The notes under the pieces: model-generated
Databases searched by the model: none
Told to the model about the DNA's origin: nothing
What the model saw: only the letters and a program-made list of their open reading frames with translations
Made by a program: the position numbers and the translations under genes
Shown here: positions 45,134 through 53,312 of the stretch, one piece after another
How the letters are laid out: the number at the start of each line of letters is the position of its first letter
Position numbering within the stretch: position 1 is the stretch's first letter
From: Fusobacterium perfoetens ATCC 29250
Lineage (GTDB): Bacteria > Fusobacteriota > Fusobacteriia > Fusobacteriales > Fusobacteriaceae
Length of the DNA: 64,000 bases
Direction: 5' to 3'
Assembly (NCBI RefSeq): GCF_000622245.1
Contig: NZ_KK211416.1
Coordinates: 168,296 to 232,295, forward strand

Positions 45134-46183
45134 TTAAATTTTAAAAGAAAGCTGTCTTGAAGAAAATTCTATAAGATTTTTAAAAGAAACTCCCAAAAGC
45201 CTTATATCAGTTTTTTCTTCTAAAGAACTGAATAAATCATTAACAATAATTTTTAATTGCTCTTTATCATTAGTTATTAAAGAAAGAGTTTTAGATTTGC
45301 TAATTACTCTCATATTACTATATTTCACTTTTATAGTAACAGTTTTTGTCAAAAAATTTTTTTCTTTTAATCTTTCATAAGATATTTCAAATACTTCATC
45401 TATTTTCATATTAAATTCTTCTTCTGTATTCAAGGGATAAGAATAGGTATTTTCAGTTCCAACAGAATGAGTCGGCCTATCAAATTCCACTTCACTATAA
45501 TCTATCCCTCTACTAGAAAGATACAATAATTCTCCTCTTGATTTTCCATATTTTGTTGTTAGTTCTTTTAAAGATAGATGAAAAATATCTTTTACATAAA
45601 AATATCCATCTTTGTTTAAAATTTTTTCAAATTTTTCTCCTATTCCTTGTAATCTCCTAATTTTTTTATCTTTTATATACTCTATAAATTCTGATTGAGA
45701 ATTAAAAATAAATTGTCCATTTGGTTTATTGATATCACTGGCTGTTTTAGCCGAAAGTTTATTATAACCAATTCCAATAGAACAAGTTAGTTTTGTATGT
45801 TTAAAAATTCTTTCTCTAAATAATTTTGCAAATTTTTCTTTGGAAGTATATTTATCTATAATTTCAGTTACATCTATATAGCCTTCATCAAGAGCTATGA
45901 ATTCTATTTTATGTGTGAGTTTTAATACTAAATTATGAATTTTTTCAGATTCTTTTATATATTTTTCTTTATCAGGAGGAACTACTATTAGATGAGAACA
46001 AAGTTTTTTTGCTTCAAATAAACTCATTGCTGAATGAATACCAAATTTTCTAGCTTCATAACTAGCTGTTGTAACTACTCCCCCAGCAACAACTAAAGGT
46101 TTTCCACGATATTTTTTATTATCTCTAATTTCTATAGAAGCATAAAAACAATCCATATCATAGTGGAGAATAACCCTATCCAA
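45134..46183 (-). CDS. dinB: DNA polymerase IV (Y family)
   Basis: About 349 aa. I prefer the TTG start at 46183 (AAAGGTGG at good spacing, giving MDRVILHYDMDCFYASIE) over the GTG at 46192 that overlaps the ribosome binding site. The catalytic acids sit in YDMDCFYASIE and LDEGYIDVTE; SIGIGYNKLSAKTASDINKPNG is the Y-family finger/palm signature. The little-finger domain follows. It copies past damaged bases with low fidelity. Confidence 0.94.
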   Translation of the reverse strand: MDRVILHYDMDCFYASIEIRDNKKYRGKPLVVAGGVVTTASYEARKFGIHSAMSLFEAKKLCSHLIVVPPDKEKYIKESEKIHNLVLKLTHKIEFIALDEGYIDVTEIIDKYTSKEKFAKLFRERIFKHTKLTCSIGIGYNKLSAKTASDINKPNGQFIFNSQSEFIEYIKDKKIRRLQGIGEKFEKILNKDGYFYVKDIFHLSLKELTTKYGKSRGELLYLSSRGIDYSEVEFDRPTHSVGTENTYSYPLNTEEEFNMKIDEVFEISYERLKEKNFLTKTVTIKVKYSNMRVISKSKTLSLITNDKEQLKIIVNDLFSSLEEKTDIRLLGVSFKNLIEFSSRQLSFKI

Positions 46184-46192
46184 TTTAACCAC

Positions 46193-46375
46193 CTTTCATA
46201 AAAATAAAATTATAGATAAAAATATATACATATATAGATATTATAATATACCTATATAAAAAAGTCAAAATTAAAAATTATTAAATAAAATTAAATATTT
46301 AAAAGATATTTTATTATCGAAAAACTTAATATAATTATTATAAATAAAACAAAAAATAATATTTAGTAAAAAATA
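46193..46375. other. Intergenic stretch without recognised feature
   Basis: AT-rich DNA between dinB and the first accessory cluster. I see no gene, hairpin or conserved site before the extended -10 at 46376. Confidence 0.5.
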
Positions 46376-46384
46376 TGGTATAAT
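46376..46384 (+). promoter_or_regulatory. Extended -10 promoter of the first accessory cluster
   Basis: TGGTATAAT, an extended -10. The second cluster has TGGTACAAT at the matching place (59346-59354). No clear -35 here. Confidence 0.6.
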
Positions 46385-46437
46385 ATTAATAGAATGTTAT
46401 ATTTATTTTCTTTTATTATTACTTACTTAATAAAAAT

Positions 46438-46504
46438 GAGGTGATGCTTATGAGAAATTATTTTTTAGAAATTAAAAGATAATTTTGTCATGAGCATTTT
46501 TTTT
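46438..46504 (+). promoter_or_regulatory. Shared leader element, copy A: mini-ORF inside a terminator hairpin
   Basis: GAGGTGATGCTTATG is a ribosome binding site with a start codon. Its ATGCTTATGA (46444-46453) pairs with TCATGAGCAT (46488-46497); inner AAATTAT and ATAATTT extend the stem, and eight T follow, so it is an intrinsic terminator. The enclosed ORF (46450-46482) reads MRNYFLEIKR. Copy B at 59392-59455 is nearly identical outside the loop. A ribosome on this site would prevent the hairpin, so it may be a translation-dependent attenuator. Confidence 0.75.
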
Positions 46505-46536
46505 ATTAAAATTTTTAAGAAAAGAGAGGGATATTT

Positions 46537-47010
46537 ATGTTAAAGATAGTCGGAATAATACTTATAATTGTAGGAACTTTTAACCTTTTTCAATATAAAA
46601 AAGCTACAGAGAGAAATTTTTATGTAAATGGAACTCTTATTGATTATAGTTATTCTCCATCTGTAAATAGATATTTTCCTGTATTTAGATATACAGTGGA
46701 TGGAGTAATTTATGAGGAAGAATATAGAGGAGTTTACAAAAGTGAAGAAAAAATAGAAAAATTAAAAAATATAAATATTGATGAAATGCCAAAAGCAACT
46801 AAAAAAATTATAAAAAAATTAAAAGATGTTAATTATATAGAATATGAAATTGGAAAAGAATATAAATTATTAGTGAATAAAAATAACCCTAAAGAATATT
46901 GGATAGCAGAAGATGGGACTAATAAAGGAAGAGAATATATTTGGATAGGGATAGGAATTATGTTTTTAATGGCATCTTTTATTTTAAAACTTATTAAATT
47001 AAAATTTTAG
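46537..47010 (+). CDS. DUF3592-like membrane protein
   Basis: 157 aa. Membrane helices at 1-18 and about 134-155 flank a beta-rich extracytoplasmic domain with YSPSVNRYFPVFRYTVDGVIYEEEYRG and a later YKLLVNKNNPKEYWI, the pattern of DUF3592, where the protein usually has an exposed beta domain between two helices. Function unknown. First gene after leader element A; GAGAGGG ribosome binding site. It opens a cluster with a YwqK-like protein. Confidence 0.72.
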   Translation: MLKIVGIILIIVGTFNLFQYKKATERNFYVNGTLIDYSYSPSVNRYFPVFRYTVDGVIYEEEYRGVYKSEEKIEKLKNINIDEMPKATKKIIKKLKDVNYIEYEIGKEYKLLVNKNNPKEYWIAEDGTNKGREYIWIGIGIMFLMASFILKLIKLKF

Positions 47011-47036
47011 AAAGATAGAAAAAAGGTTAATATATT

Positions 47037-47258
47037 TTGATAAAGATATATCAATTATATACAATAGATAATTTAAGAATAATAATAGAAATACAAAAGA
47101 CGGATTTATATGATACAGTAACAAAATATAATGAAAATATTAAAATGTTTCCAGGAAATATAATAGCTAACTTTTTTAATTTTAGTGAAGAAAAGTTTTT
47201 TAAAGCTGATGAAAAAGCAAGTAATAATATAAATATTGATTTTTATGGAGGTAAATAA
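47037..47258 (+). CDS. Small hypothetical protein
   Basis: 73 aa from a TTG start with AAAAAGG about 10 nt upstream; the start is weak and a later one is possible. No membrane segment or known motif: mixed polar sequence with GNIIANFFNFSEEKFFKADEKAS. Its stop overlaps the next ATG by one base (TAATG), which supports it as a real, translationally coupled gene. Confidence 0.5.
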   Translation: MIKIYQLYTIDNLRIIIEIQKTDLYDTVTKYNENIKMFPGNIIANFFNFSEEKFFKADEKASNNINIDFYGGK

Positions 47259-48703
47259 TGAAAGTAAAAATAGTTTTAAGTGTGATAACTATATTAGGAA
47301 TAGCAGTTGGAACATATATTTATCAAAATAAATATTCTTTTTATAGATATTTACCTGCTGAAGATGAGTCTAAACTTCAAAGTATCAATTTTAAATGGTG
47401 TGATGAAGATGGTAAAGCATTTAGTGGAAGAATTAAAAATGGAAGTGATTCTTACTTAAATATCTACTCTTACAAAGATGGAGAATTGGATGGATTAAAT
47501 GTAATATATTATAAAAATAAAATAAAAGAGATAGGTCATTGGAAAGAAGGAAAACAAAATGGACTTTTTCAAATGTATACAGAAGATGGAATCTTAGTTG
47601 ATAATGCTAATTTTAAAAATGGAGAAAGAGATGGTCTTACAGAACAATATTATAGTGCTACAGGAAAATTAAGGATAGCAGCAAACTTTAAAAATGGAGT
47701 ACTTGATGGAAAATATAAGGCTTATTATCCTAGTGGAGCTTTACAAGGAGAAGTATTTTATACAAATGGAGAGATGAATGGAGAAATTAAAGAGTATTAT
47801 GAAAATGGAAATTTAAGGCTTGTTGGGAATTATAAAAAAAGTTTAGAAAATGGAGAGTGGAAATTTTATTTGGAAAAAGGTAATTTACAATCAATAGTAA
47901 ATTATAAAGATGGAGAAATGAATGGATTAAAAGAAGATTATTATGATAATGGAAAAGTTTGGACAAGAAGTGAATTTAAAAATAATATTCAAGAAGGAAT
48001 TTATGAAGTTTATTATAAAGATGGAACTCCTCAATTAAAAGCTAAAATAAAAGGAGGGAAAATTATAGAGGAACAAAGATTTAATAGAGATGGAACAATT
48101 TATGATGAAAATGATGATAAGGTATTTGTAAGTGAAACTGTTGTTGGTGCTTTTGAGGAAAGTAATATCACAGAGAATGAGGAAGAAATAACTATAAAGG
48201 AAGTTGATGATAAGGGAAATATAATATCAGAATCTCAAAATAATAAAAAAGAAACAGAAAAATTAGAAGAGGGAAATGATGAGATAGAACTTTTAGGGGA
48301 AACAATAGGAAATGCTTTTAATTCTATGGTTGAAACTTTAATAATTTCTAATCTTGTCTATATAGACCTTATGAGTTTTGAAAAAATAGAAATATCTGAA
48401 GAAAAATTAAAAATAAATGATAAGGATGAAATTCCTTATAAAAGAAATTATAAAAATGGAGTATATGGAGTTAATATTCCTATTGAAAATAATAATTATT
48501 TGTGGGTTCAGTTAAAAGAAAATAAAAGTGGGGAACATAAATTATTTTTTGAAGAATATAAAAAATTTAGAGAAAATAATGAAAAGGAAATTAGAAAGTA
48601 TCTTGAAGAATTAGTTTATCCTATAATAGATGATTTTTATAAAGTGGAAGGAAAGGAGGCTAAATTTTTTGATATAACTATTTCTATAAAAAATTACTCT
48701 TAA
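47258..48703 (+). CDS. YwqK-like MORN-repeat protein
   Basis: 481 aa. An N-terminal signal anchor (residues 4-22) is followed by about nine MORN_2 repeats (residues 60-275; for example EYYENGNLRLVGNYKK and VYYKDGTPQLKAKIK) of roughly 22 aa. The C-terminal 200 residues are acidic and unassigned. YwqK-family proteins are annotated near polymorphic toxins as immunity or antitoxin-like partners, but no toxin is visible here. Ribosome binding site GGAGGT. Probably exposed outside the inner membrane. Confidence 0.8.
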   Translation: MKVKIVLSVITILGIAVGTYIYQNKYSFYRYLPAEDESKLQSINFKWCDEDGKAFSGRIKNGSDSYLNIYSYKDGELDGLNVIYYKNKIKEIGHWKEGKQNGLFQMYTEDGILVDNANFKNGERDGLTEQYYSATGKLRIAANFKNGVLDGKYKAYYPSGALQGEVFYTNGEMNGEIKEYYENGNLRLVGNYKKSLENGEWKFYLEKGNLQSIVNYKDGEMNGLKEDYYDNGKVWTRSEFKNNIQEGIYEVYYKDGTPQLKAKIKGGKIIEEQRFNRDGTIYDENDDKVFVSETVVGAFEESNITENEEEITIKEVDDKGNIISESQNNKKETEKLEEGNDEIELLGETIGNAFNSMVETLIISNLVYIDLMSFEKIEISEEKLKINDKDEIPYKRNYKNGVYGVNIPIENNNYLWVQLKENKSGEHKLFFEEYKKFRENNEKEIRKYLEELVYPIIDDFYKVEGKEAKFFDITISIKNYS

Positions 48704-48725
48704 AATAATTTTGGAGGGGATATTG

Positions 48726-49409
48726 ATGAAAAAAATATTAATATTTGTAGGCTATTTATTACTAATTATTTCTTTGAATTTATATGGGAAAGATATGGAG
48801 GTAGAAAATAAAATGGAAAAAGATATTGATTTTGGATTAACTATTAATAACAAATATTTTCCTGTTCCAATTACTTTAGAGAAACTTATTAAAGATGGTT
48901 GGAAAATAAGTGATGAAACACCATATTTTTTAAATCCATTAGTTGGGGAAGATTATTATGAAGTAAGAAAAGATTGGTCATTATCAGAAGATAAAAAAAG
49001 CATTATTAAAGGAGGAAAAATTATTAGACTTCTAGAAAAAGATGGAATATTTTTAGAAGTAACTATAACAAATCAGAATATTTCTGAAAATGATGAGCAA
49101 TATCAAAAAATTGAAGAAGGGGTAGTTAATTCTATTTTAGTTTTTTACAATAAAATGATTAATAGTATAAAATTGAATAATAGAGAATTAAGAGATTTAA
49201 CACCAGATATTTTAATAAAAGATTATTCTTTAAATGATGGTTGGCAACATATTCCAACAAATTATAGAAATCACCCAGAATTTGGAATTTCAACAGAATA
49301 TACTATAGATAATAATAAAAGAAGTGTTAGTATATATTTTGATTTAGAAAATAAACCATTTAAAGTAGAAATATTAAATGAAACACCTCTAAAAAATATA
49401 GAAAACTAA
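48726..49409 (+). CDS. Secreted protein, unknown function
   Basis: About 227 aa from ATG 48726, behind GGAGGGG. Signal peptide MKKILIFVGYLLLIISLNLYG. The mature part contains FGLTINNKYFPVPITLEKLIKDGWKI and GGKIIRLLEKDGIFLEVTI, a mixed alpha/beta pattern seen in exported hypothetical proteins of Firmicutes and Fusobacteria. Last gene of the first accessory cluster; a strong terminator follows. Confidence 0.7.
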   Translation: MKKILIFVGYLLLIISLNLYGKDMEVENKMEKDIDFGLTINNKYFPVPITLEKLIKDGWKISDETPYFLNPLVGEDYYEVRKDWSLSEDKKSIIKGGKIIRLLEKDGIFLEVTITNQNISENDEQYQKIEEGVVNSILVFYNKMINSIKLNNRELRDLTPDILIKDYSLNDGWQHIPTNYRNHPEFGISTEYTIDNNKRSVSIYFDLENKPFKVEILNETPLKNIEN

Positions 49410-49431
49410 ATAATTAAAAAATAAGAAAATA

Positions 49432-49461
49432 TAGGTAGAAAATTTTCTACCTAATTTTTTA
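49432..49461 (+). terminator. Terminator of the first accessory cluster
   Basis: Perfect 11-bp inverted repeat TAGGTAGAAAA (49432-49442) and TTTTCTACCTA (49443-49453), then a T-rich tail. Confidence 0.85.
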
Positions 49462-49579
49462 TTTAATAATTTTATATATTAGAGGTGAAAAATAACATAG
49501 AATAAAACTTATTAAAAAGTCTATAATAACTTTTAATTTAAAATTCATTTTTTATTTATAAAAAAATTTAAAAAACATA

Positions 49580-49608
49580 TTGACTAATAAAAAACAATAT
49601 GATAAAAT
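49580..49608 (+). promoter_or_regulatory. Promoter of the purine operon
   Basis: TTGACT (49580-49585), 17-bp spacer, TAAAAT (49603-49608), upstream of the structured leader. The stretch 49462-49579 shows nothing else. Confidence 0.7.
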
Positions 49609-49648
49609 GCTCACATAATTTTAAACAACTAAATAAAAATTCCATTTG

Positions 49649-49704
49649 AAACACTAGACGCAGGACGGGAAACCTGATTTGCACATGCCGTATGGTGTTT
49701 TTTT
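49649..49704 (+). ncRNA. Unidentified structured leader RNA before purine genes, candidate riboswitch
   Basis: AAACACTA (49649-49656) pairs with TGGTGTTT (49693-49700, one G-T), followed by T: a terminator-like outer stem. Inside, CAGG (49661-49664) pairs with CCTG (49673-49676) with loop ACGGGAAA, and ACGG of that loop can pair with CCGT (49688-49691), an H-type pseudoknot. Promoter, compact pseudoknot and terminator before adenine-deaminase and permease genes suggest ligand control. It does not match the purine, PreQ1, ZTP or fluoride aptamers as I know them. Confidence 0.6.
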
Positions 49705-49742
49705 ATTTTTAATATTACTTTTTAAATAAAAATGGAGGAAAA

Positions 49743-51524
49743 ATGAAACAAGTAACAGTAGAAAGTTTAAAAGAATTAGTAAGAGCTGGTAGAGGATTAA
49801 TCCCAGCAACAATGGTAATTAAAAATGGAACTCTTGTAAATGTTATGTCAAGTGAGATTTATAAAGCTGATGTGGCTGTTTACAAAGATACAATAGTTGC
49901 CATAGGAAATGTAGAAGATTATATTGGAAAAGATACCGAAATAGTAGATGCTACAGGAAAATATATAACTCCTGGACTTATTGATGGACATATCCATAGT
50001 GAGTGTAGTAAATTAAGTATCACAAGTTATGCTAAAGCAGTAGTACCTTGTGGAACTACTAGTATGATATCTGGATTAGATGAATATATTTCTGTTGCAG
50101 GATTAGAAGGATTAAAAGAAATTTTTGACGAAATTGAAAAAAGTCCATTAAAAGTATTTTGGGGAGCTCCACATCAAACTCCATATACAATTCCTCAATC
50201 AACAATAGCATGTAATTTCACAAAAGAAACTCATGAAAAAGTTCAAAAATGGAGTCAATGTTTTGGTGTTTGGGAAACAGTTAGAGAATTTATTCAAGAG
50301 GAAGATGAAAATACTTTAGGAGCTATTGTAGAAGCAAATAAAAATCGTTTACCAGTATTTGGTTGTGCACCAATGGCTAGAGGAAAAGAATTAAACGGTT
50401 ACTTGTGTGGTGGAGTTCGTTTAGACCATGAAAGTTATGACCATGAAGAAGTAGTAGAAAAAATGAGAAATGGAATGCATATGCTTATAAGAGAATCTTC
50501 TGTTACTCATTTCTTAAAAGAAAATATGAGAGCTGTAACAGAAGTTAACCCAGCTTTTGCTAGAAGAGTAAGTTTCTGTACTGATGACGTTACAGCAAGT
50601 GATGTATTAGAAAAAGGACATTTAGATAATGTTGTAAGACTTACAATAGAACAAGGAATCGACCCTATGACAGCTATTCAAATGGCTACTATAAATAGTG
50701 CTGAAGCTTATAGAATAGACCACTTAATAGGGTCTGTAACTCCTGGAAAAATTGCTGATATATTATTAGTAGATAATTTAGAAAACTTTAAAGTAGATAC
50801 AGTTATTACTAATGGAAAAATCGTAGCTAAAAATAAAAAACTTACATATGAATTAAAAGCACCAAAAAGAAGTTCAGTATTAACAAGTAAATTAAAATGT
50901 GACAAGGTAACAGGAGAAGACTTTAAATTTAAAGTTGCTCAAAAAGATGGAAAAGTTAAAGTTTTATCTATGAATGTTATTGGACCTTTTGTAAGAAAAA
51001 GAAGAGATGCTATTCTTAATGTAGAAAATCATTTTGTTCAACCAGATGTTGAAAATGATGTTTTAATGGTATCAGTTATAGAGAGATTTGGAAGAAATGG
51101 AAATAAATCTTTAGGATTCTGTTCTGGATGGAAATTGAAAAAAGGAGCTATGGCTTCTTCAGCAGCTCCAGATGATAATAATATAGTTGTATTAGGAGCA
51201 AATCCAGAGGACATGGCTGTGGCTGTAAATCATTTAATTGAAAATGGTGGAGGACAAGTTGTAGTATGTGATGGAAAAGTTATAGAATTTTTACCATTAC
51301 CTGTTGGTGGAATTTGTAGTGATGATGAACCAGAAGAAATAGCAAGAATTGAAAAACTTTTATCTAAAGCAGCTAATGAATTAGGATGTGATTTACCAGA
51401 ACCTTTAATGTATATGTTCTTCTTACCAATTACAGCAATTCCTGATTATGCAATTACAGATGTTGGACCTGTAGATTGTATAGCTTTAAAAACATTTAAC
51501 CCTATACTAGAAGAAAATTTATAA
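49743..51524 (+). CDS. Divergent adenine-deaminase-family amidohydrolase
   Basis: 593 aa, full-length member of the adenine deaminase family including the C-terminal domain. H83 and H85 (DGHIHSE), E178, H229 (LDHE) and the FCTDD Asp are kept. The metal His of canonical D-G-H-x-P is replaced by Cys208 (FGCAPMA), and the DPHEI motif reads GLDEY (111-115). The active site is therefore altered; it may act on another purine or related compound. It lies 29 nt before a canonical paralogue and is first in the operon. Confidence 0.85.
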   Translation: MKQVTVESLKELVRAGRGLIPATMVIKNGTLVNVMSSEIYKADVAVYKDTIVAIGNVEDYIGKDTEIVDATGKYITPGLIDGHIHSECSKLSITSYAKAVVPCGTTSMISGLDEYISVAGLEGLKEIFDEIEKSPLKVFWGAPHQTPYTIPQSTIACNFTKETHEKVQKWSQCFGVWETVREFIQEEDENTLGAIVEANKNRLPVFGCAPMARGKELNGYLCGGVRLDHESYDHEEVVEKMRNGMHMLIRESSVTHFLKENMRAVTEVNPAFARRVSFCTDDVTASDVLEKGHLDNVVRLTIEQGIDPMTAIQMATINSAEAYRIDHLIGSVTPGKIADILLVDNLENFKVDTVITNGKIVAKNKKLTYELKAPKRSSVLTSKLKCDKVTGEDFKFKVAQKDGKVKVLSMNVIGPFVRKRRDAILNVENHFVQPDVENDVLMVSVIERFGRNGNKSLGFCSGWKLKKGAMASSAAPDDNNIVVLGANPEDMAVAVNHLIENGGGQVVVCDGKVIEFLPLPVGGICSDDEPEEIARIEKLLSKAANELGCDLPEPLMYMFFLPITAIPDYAITDVGPVDCIALKTFNPILEENL

Positions 51525-51553
51525 TAATTTATAATATTTTTTAGGAGGATAAA

Positions 51554-53287
51554 ATGACTAAAGAAATTTTAAAGAAACTTGTTGATGTTGCTGCTGGAAG
51601 AGTACCAGCCGATTTAGTTATAAAAAATTGTAAAGTTGTAGATGTATATTCTTCAAAAATTATTGAAGGAGATATAGCTGTTGTAGAGGGATTAATTGCT
51701 GGAATAGGAAGTTATCAAGGAAAAGAAACTATAGATGGGTGTGGAAAATATGCTACACCTGGTTTTATAGATAGTCATATTCATATAGAATCATCTTATG
51801 TTTCTCCAGAAGAAATTGGAAGACTTTTGGTGCCTCATGGGGGAACTTGTATAATAGCTGACCCACATGAAATAGTAAATGTTTGTGGAATAAATGGTTT
51901 AGATTATATGATGGAAGCTGCCAAAAATACAGTATTAGATATAAAATATATGATACCATCTTGTGTTCCATGTACTCCATTTGAAAATGCTGGAGCCATT
52001 ATAAATGCTAAGGAAATGAAAGAGCCAATTTTAAGAGATAATGTTTTAGGACTTGGAGAACTTATGAATTTCCCAGGAGTAGTAGCAGCTGACAGTGATA
52101 TTTTAGATAAAGTTATGGTGGCTAAAGAATCTAATAAATTAATAGATGGACATAGTCCAAGTCTTTTTGGAAATAATCTAAATGCTTATGCTTCTGTTGG
52201 AGTGAGAACAGACCATGAGTGTGCAACAGTTGAAGATTTAGAGGATAGAATTTCAAGAGGAATTTATGTTTTATTAAGACAAGGTTCAGCTTGTCATGAT
52301 TTAAGAAATTTATTAAAAGGTGTTACTAAAGAAAATAGTAGAAGATGTTTACTATGTTCTGATGATAGACAACCAAAAACAATATTAGAATTAGGACATT
52401 TAGATAATCATTTACAAATTTGTGTAGAAGAGGGAATTGACCCAATAACAGCTATTCAAATGGCCACAATAAATGCTGCTGAATGTTTTAGATTAAATGA
52501 TAGAGGAGCTATTGCTCCAGGTCTTCGTGCTGATATAGTATTATTAGAAGATTTAAAAGATTTCAAAGTTACAAATGTTTTTATAGAAGGAAAAGAAGTT
52601 GCAAGAGATGGAAAATATCTTTTAGAAACTAAAAAATATGATACTAGCTCTGTTAGAGGAAGTATGCATGTTAAAGATTTCTCTATTGAAAAATTAAAAC
52701 TTAATTTAAAATCAAATAAAGTACATATAATTGATATTTTACCAGGAGGAGTTGTTACAAAGAAAAGTGTAGCTGAAATTACTCTTGATGAAAATAATGA
52801 TTTTGTATTTGAAGAAGAAAAAGATATAGTAAAAGTTGCTGTGATAGAAAGACATAAAAATACAGGAAATGTAGCAGTAGGATTTTTAAGAGGATATGGA
52901 ATTAAAAAAGGAGCTGTAGCTTTATCAGTAGCTCATGATTCTCATAATATAATTGTTGTAGGAACAAGTAATGAAGAGATGACTCTTGCTGTTGAAAAGT
53001 TAATAGAACAAGAGGGAGGAGTTATTTTAGTAAAAGGTAATGAAGTAATAGAGAGTATGCCTATGCCAATAGCTGGTCTTATGAGTGACCAAACTGGAGA
53101 ATGGGTAGATAAAAAACTTACTTCACTTCATGAAAAAGCTTATAAAGAATTAGGAATTCATGGAAATGTTGAACCTGTAATGACTTTATGTTTTATGTCT
53201 TTAATAGTTATCCCAGAAATAAAAATAACTGATAGAGGACTTTTTGATGTTTTAAAATTTGATTTTATTAGTTTAGAGGCAGAATAA
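51554..53287 (+). CDS. ade: Adenine deaminase
   Basis: 577 aa, canonical family member. DSHIHIESS (H75, H77), ADPHEIVNVCG (H105), GLGELMNFP (E169), DGHSPSL (H200), TDHE (H221) and LCSDD are all intact. It converts adenine to hypoxanthine and ammonia with a binuclear metal centre. Ribosome binding site TAGGAGG. Second gene of the purine operon, followed by a permease, which fits salvage of imported adenine or use of it as a nitrogen source. Confidence 0.95.
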   Translation: MTKEILKKLVDVAAGRVPADLVIKNCKVVDVYSSKIIEGDIAVVEGLIAGIGSYQGKETIDGCGKYATPGFIDSHIHIESSYVSPEEIGRLLVPHGGTCIIADPHEIVNVCGINGLDYMMEAAKNTVLDIKYMIPSCVPCTPFENAGAIINAKEMKEPILRDNVLGLGELMNFPGVVAADSDILDKVMVAKESNKLIDGHSPSLFGNNLNAYASVGVRTDHECATVEDLEDRISRGIYVLLRQGSACHDLRNLLKGVTKENSRRCLLCSDDRQPKTILELGHLDNHLQICVEEGIDPITAIQMATINAAECFRLNDRGAIAPGLRADIVLLEDLKDFKVTNVFIEGKEVARDGKYLLETKKYDTSSVRGSMHVKDFSIEKLKLNLKSNKVHIIDILPGGVVTKKSVAEITLDENNDFVFEEEKDIVKVAVIERHKNTGNVAVGFLRGYGIKKGAVALSVAHDSHNIIVVGTSNEEMTLAVEKLIEQEGGVILVKGNEVIESMPMPIAGLMSDQTGEWVDKKLTSLHEKAYKELGIHGNVEPVMTLCFMSLIVIPEIKITDRGLFDVLKFDFISLEAE

Positions 53288-53312
53288 ATTTAGATTTTCA
53301 TAAGGAGAAATA

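Noticed and set aside
46450-46482. Mini-ORF MRNYFLEIKR as an independent peptide gene
   Set aside because: The second copy of the element encodes a different peptide because of an indel, so I treat it as part of a regulatory leader and not as a protein gene.
49649-49704. Standard adenine/guanine riboswitch before the adenine deaminase genes
   Set aside because: The three-way-junction landmarks of the purine aptamer are absent, and the region is too short.
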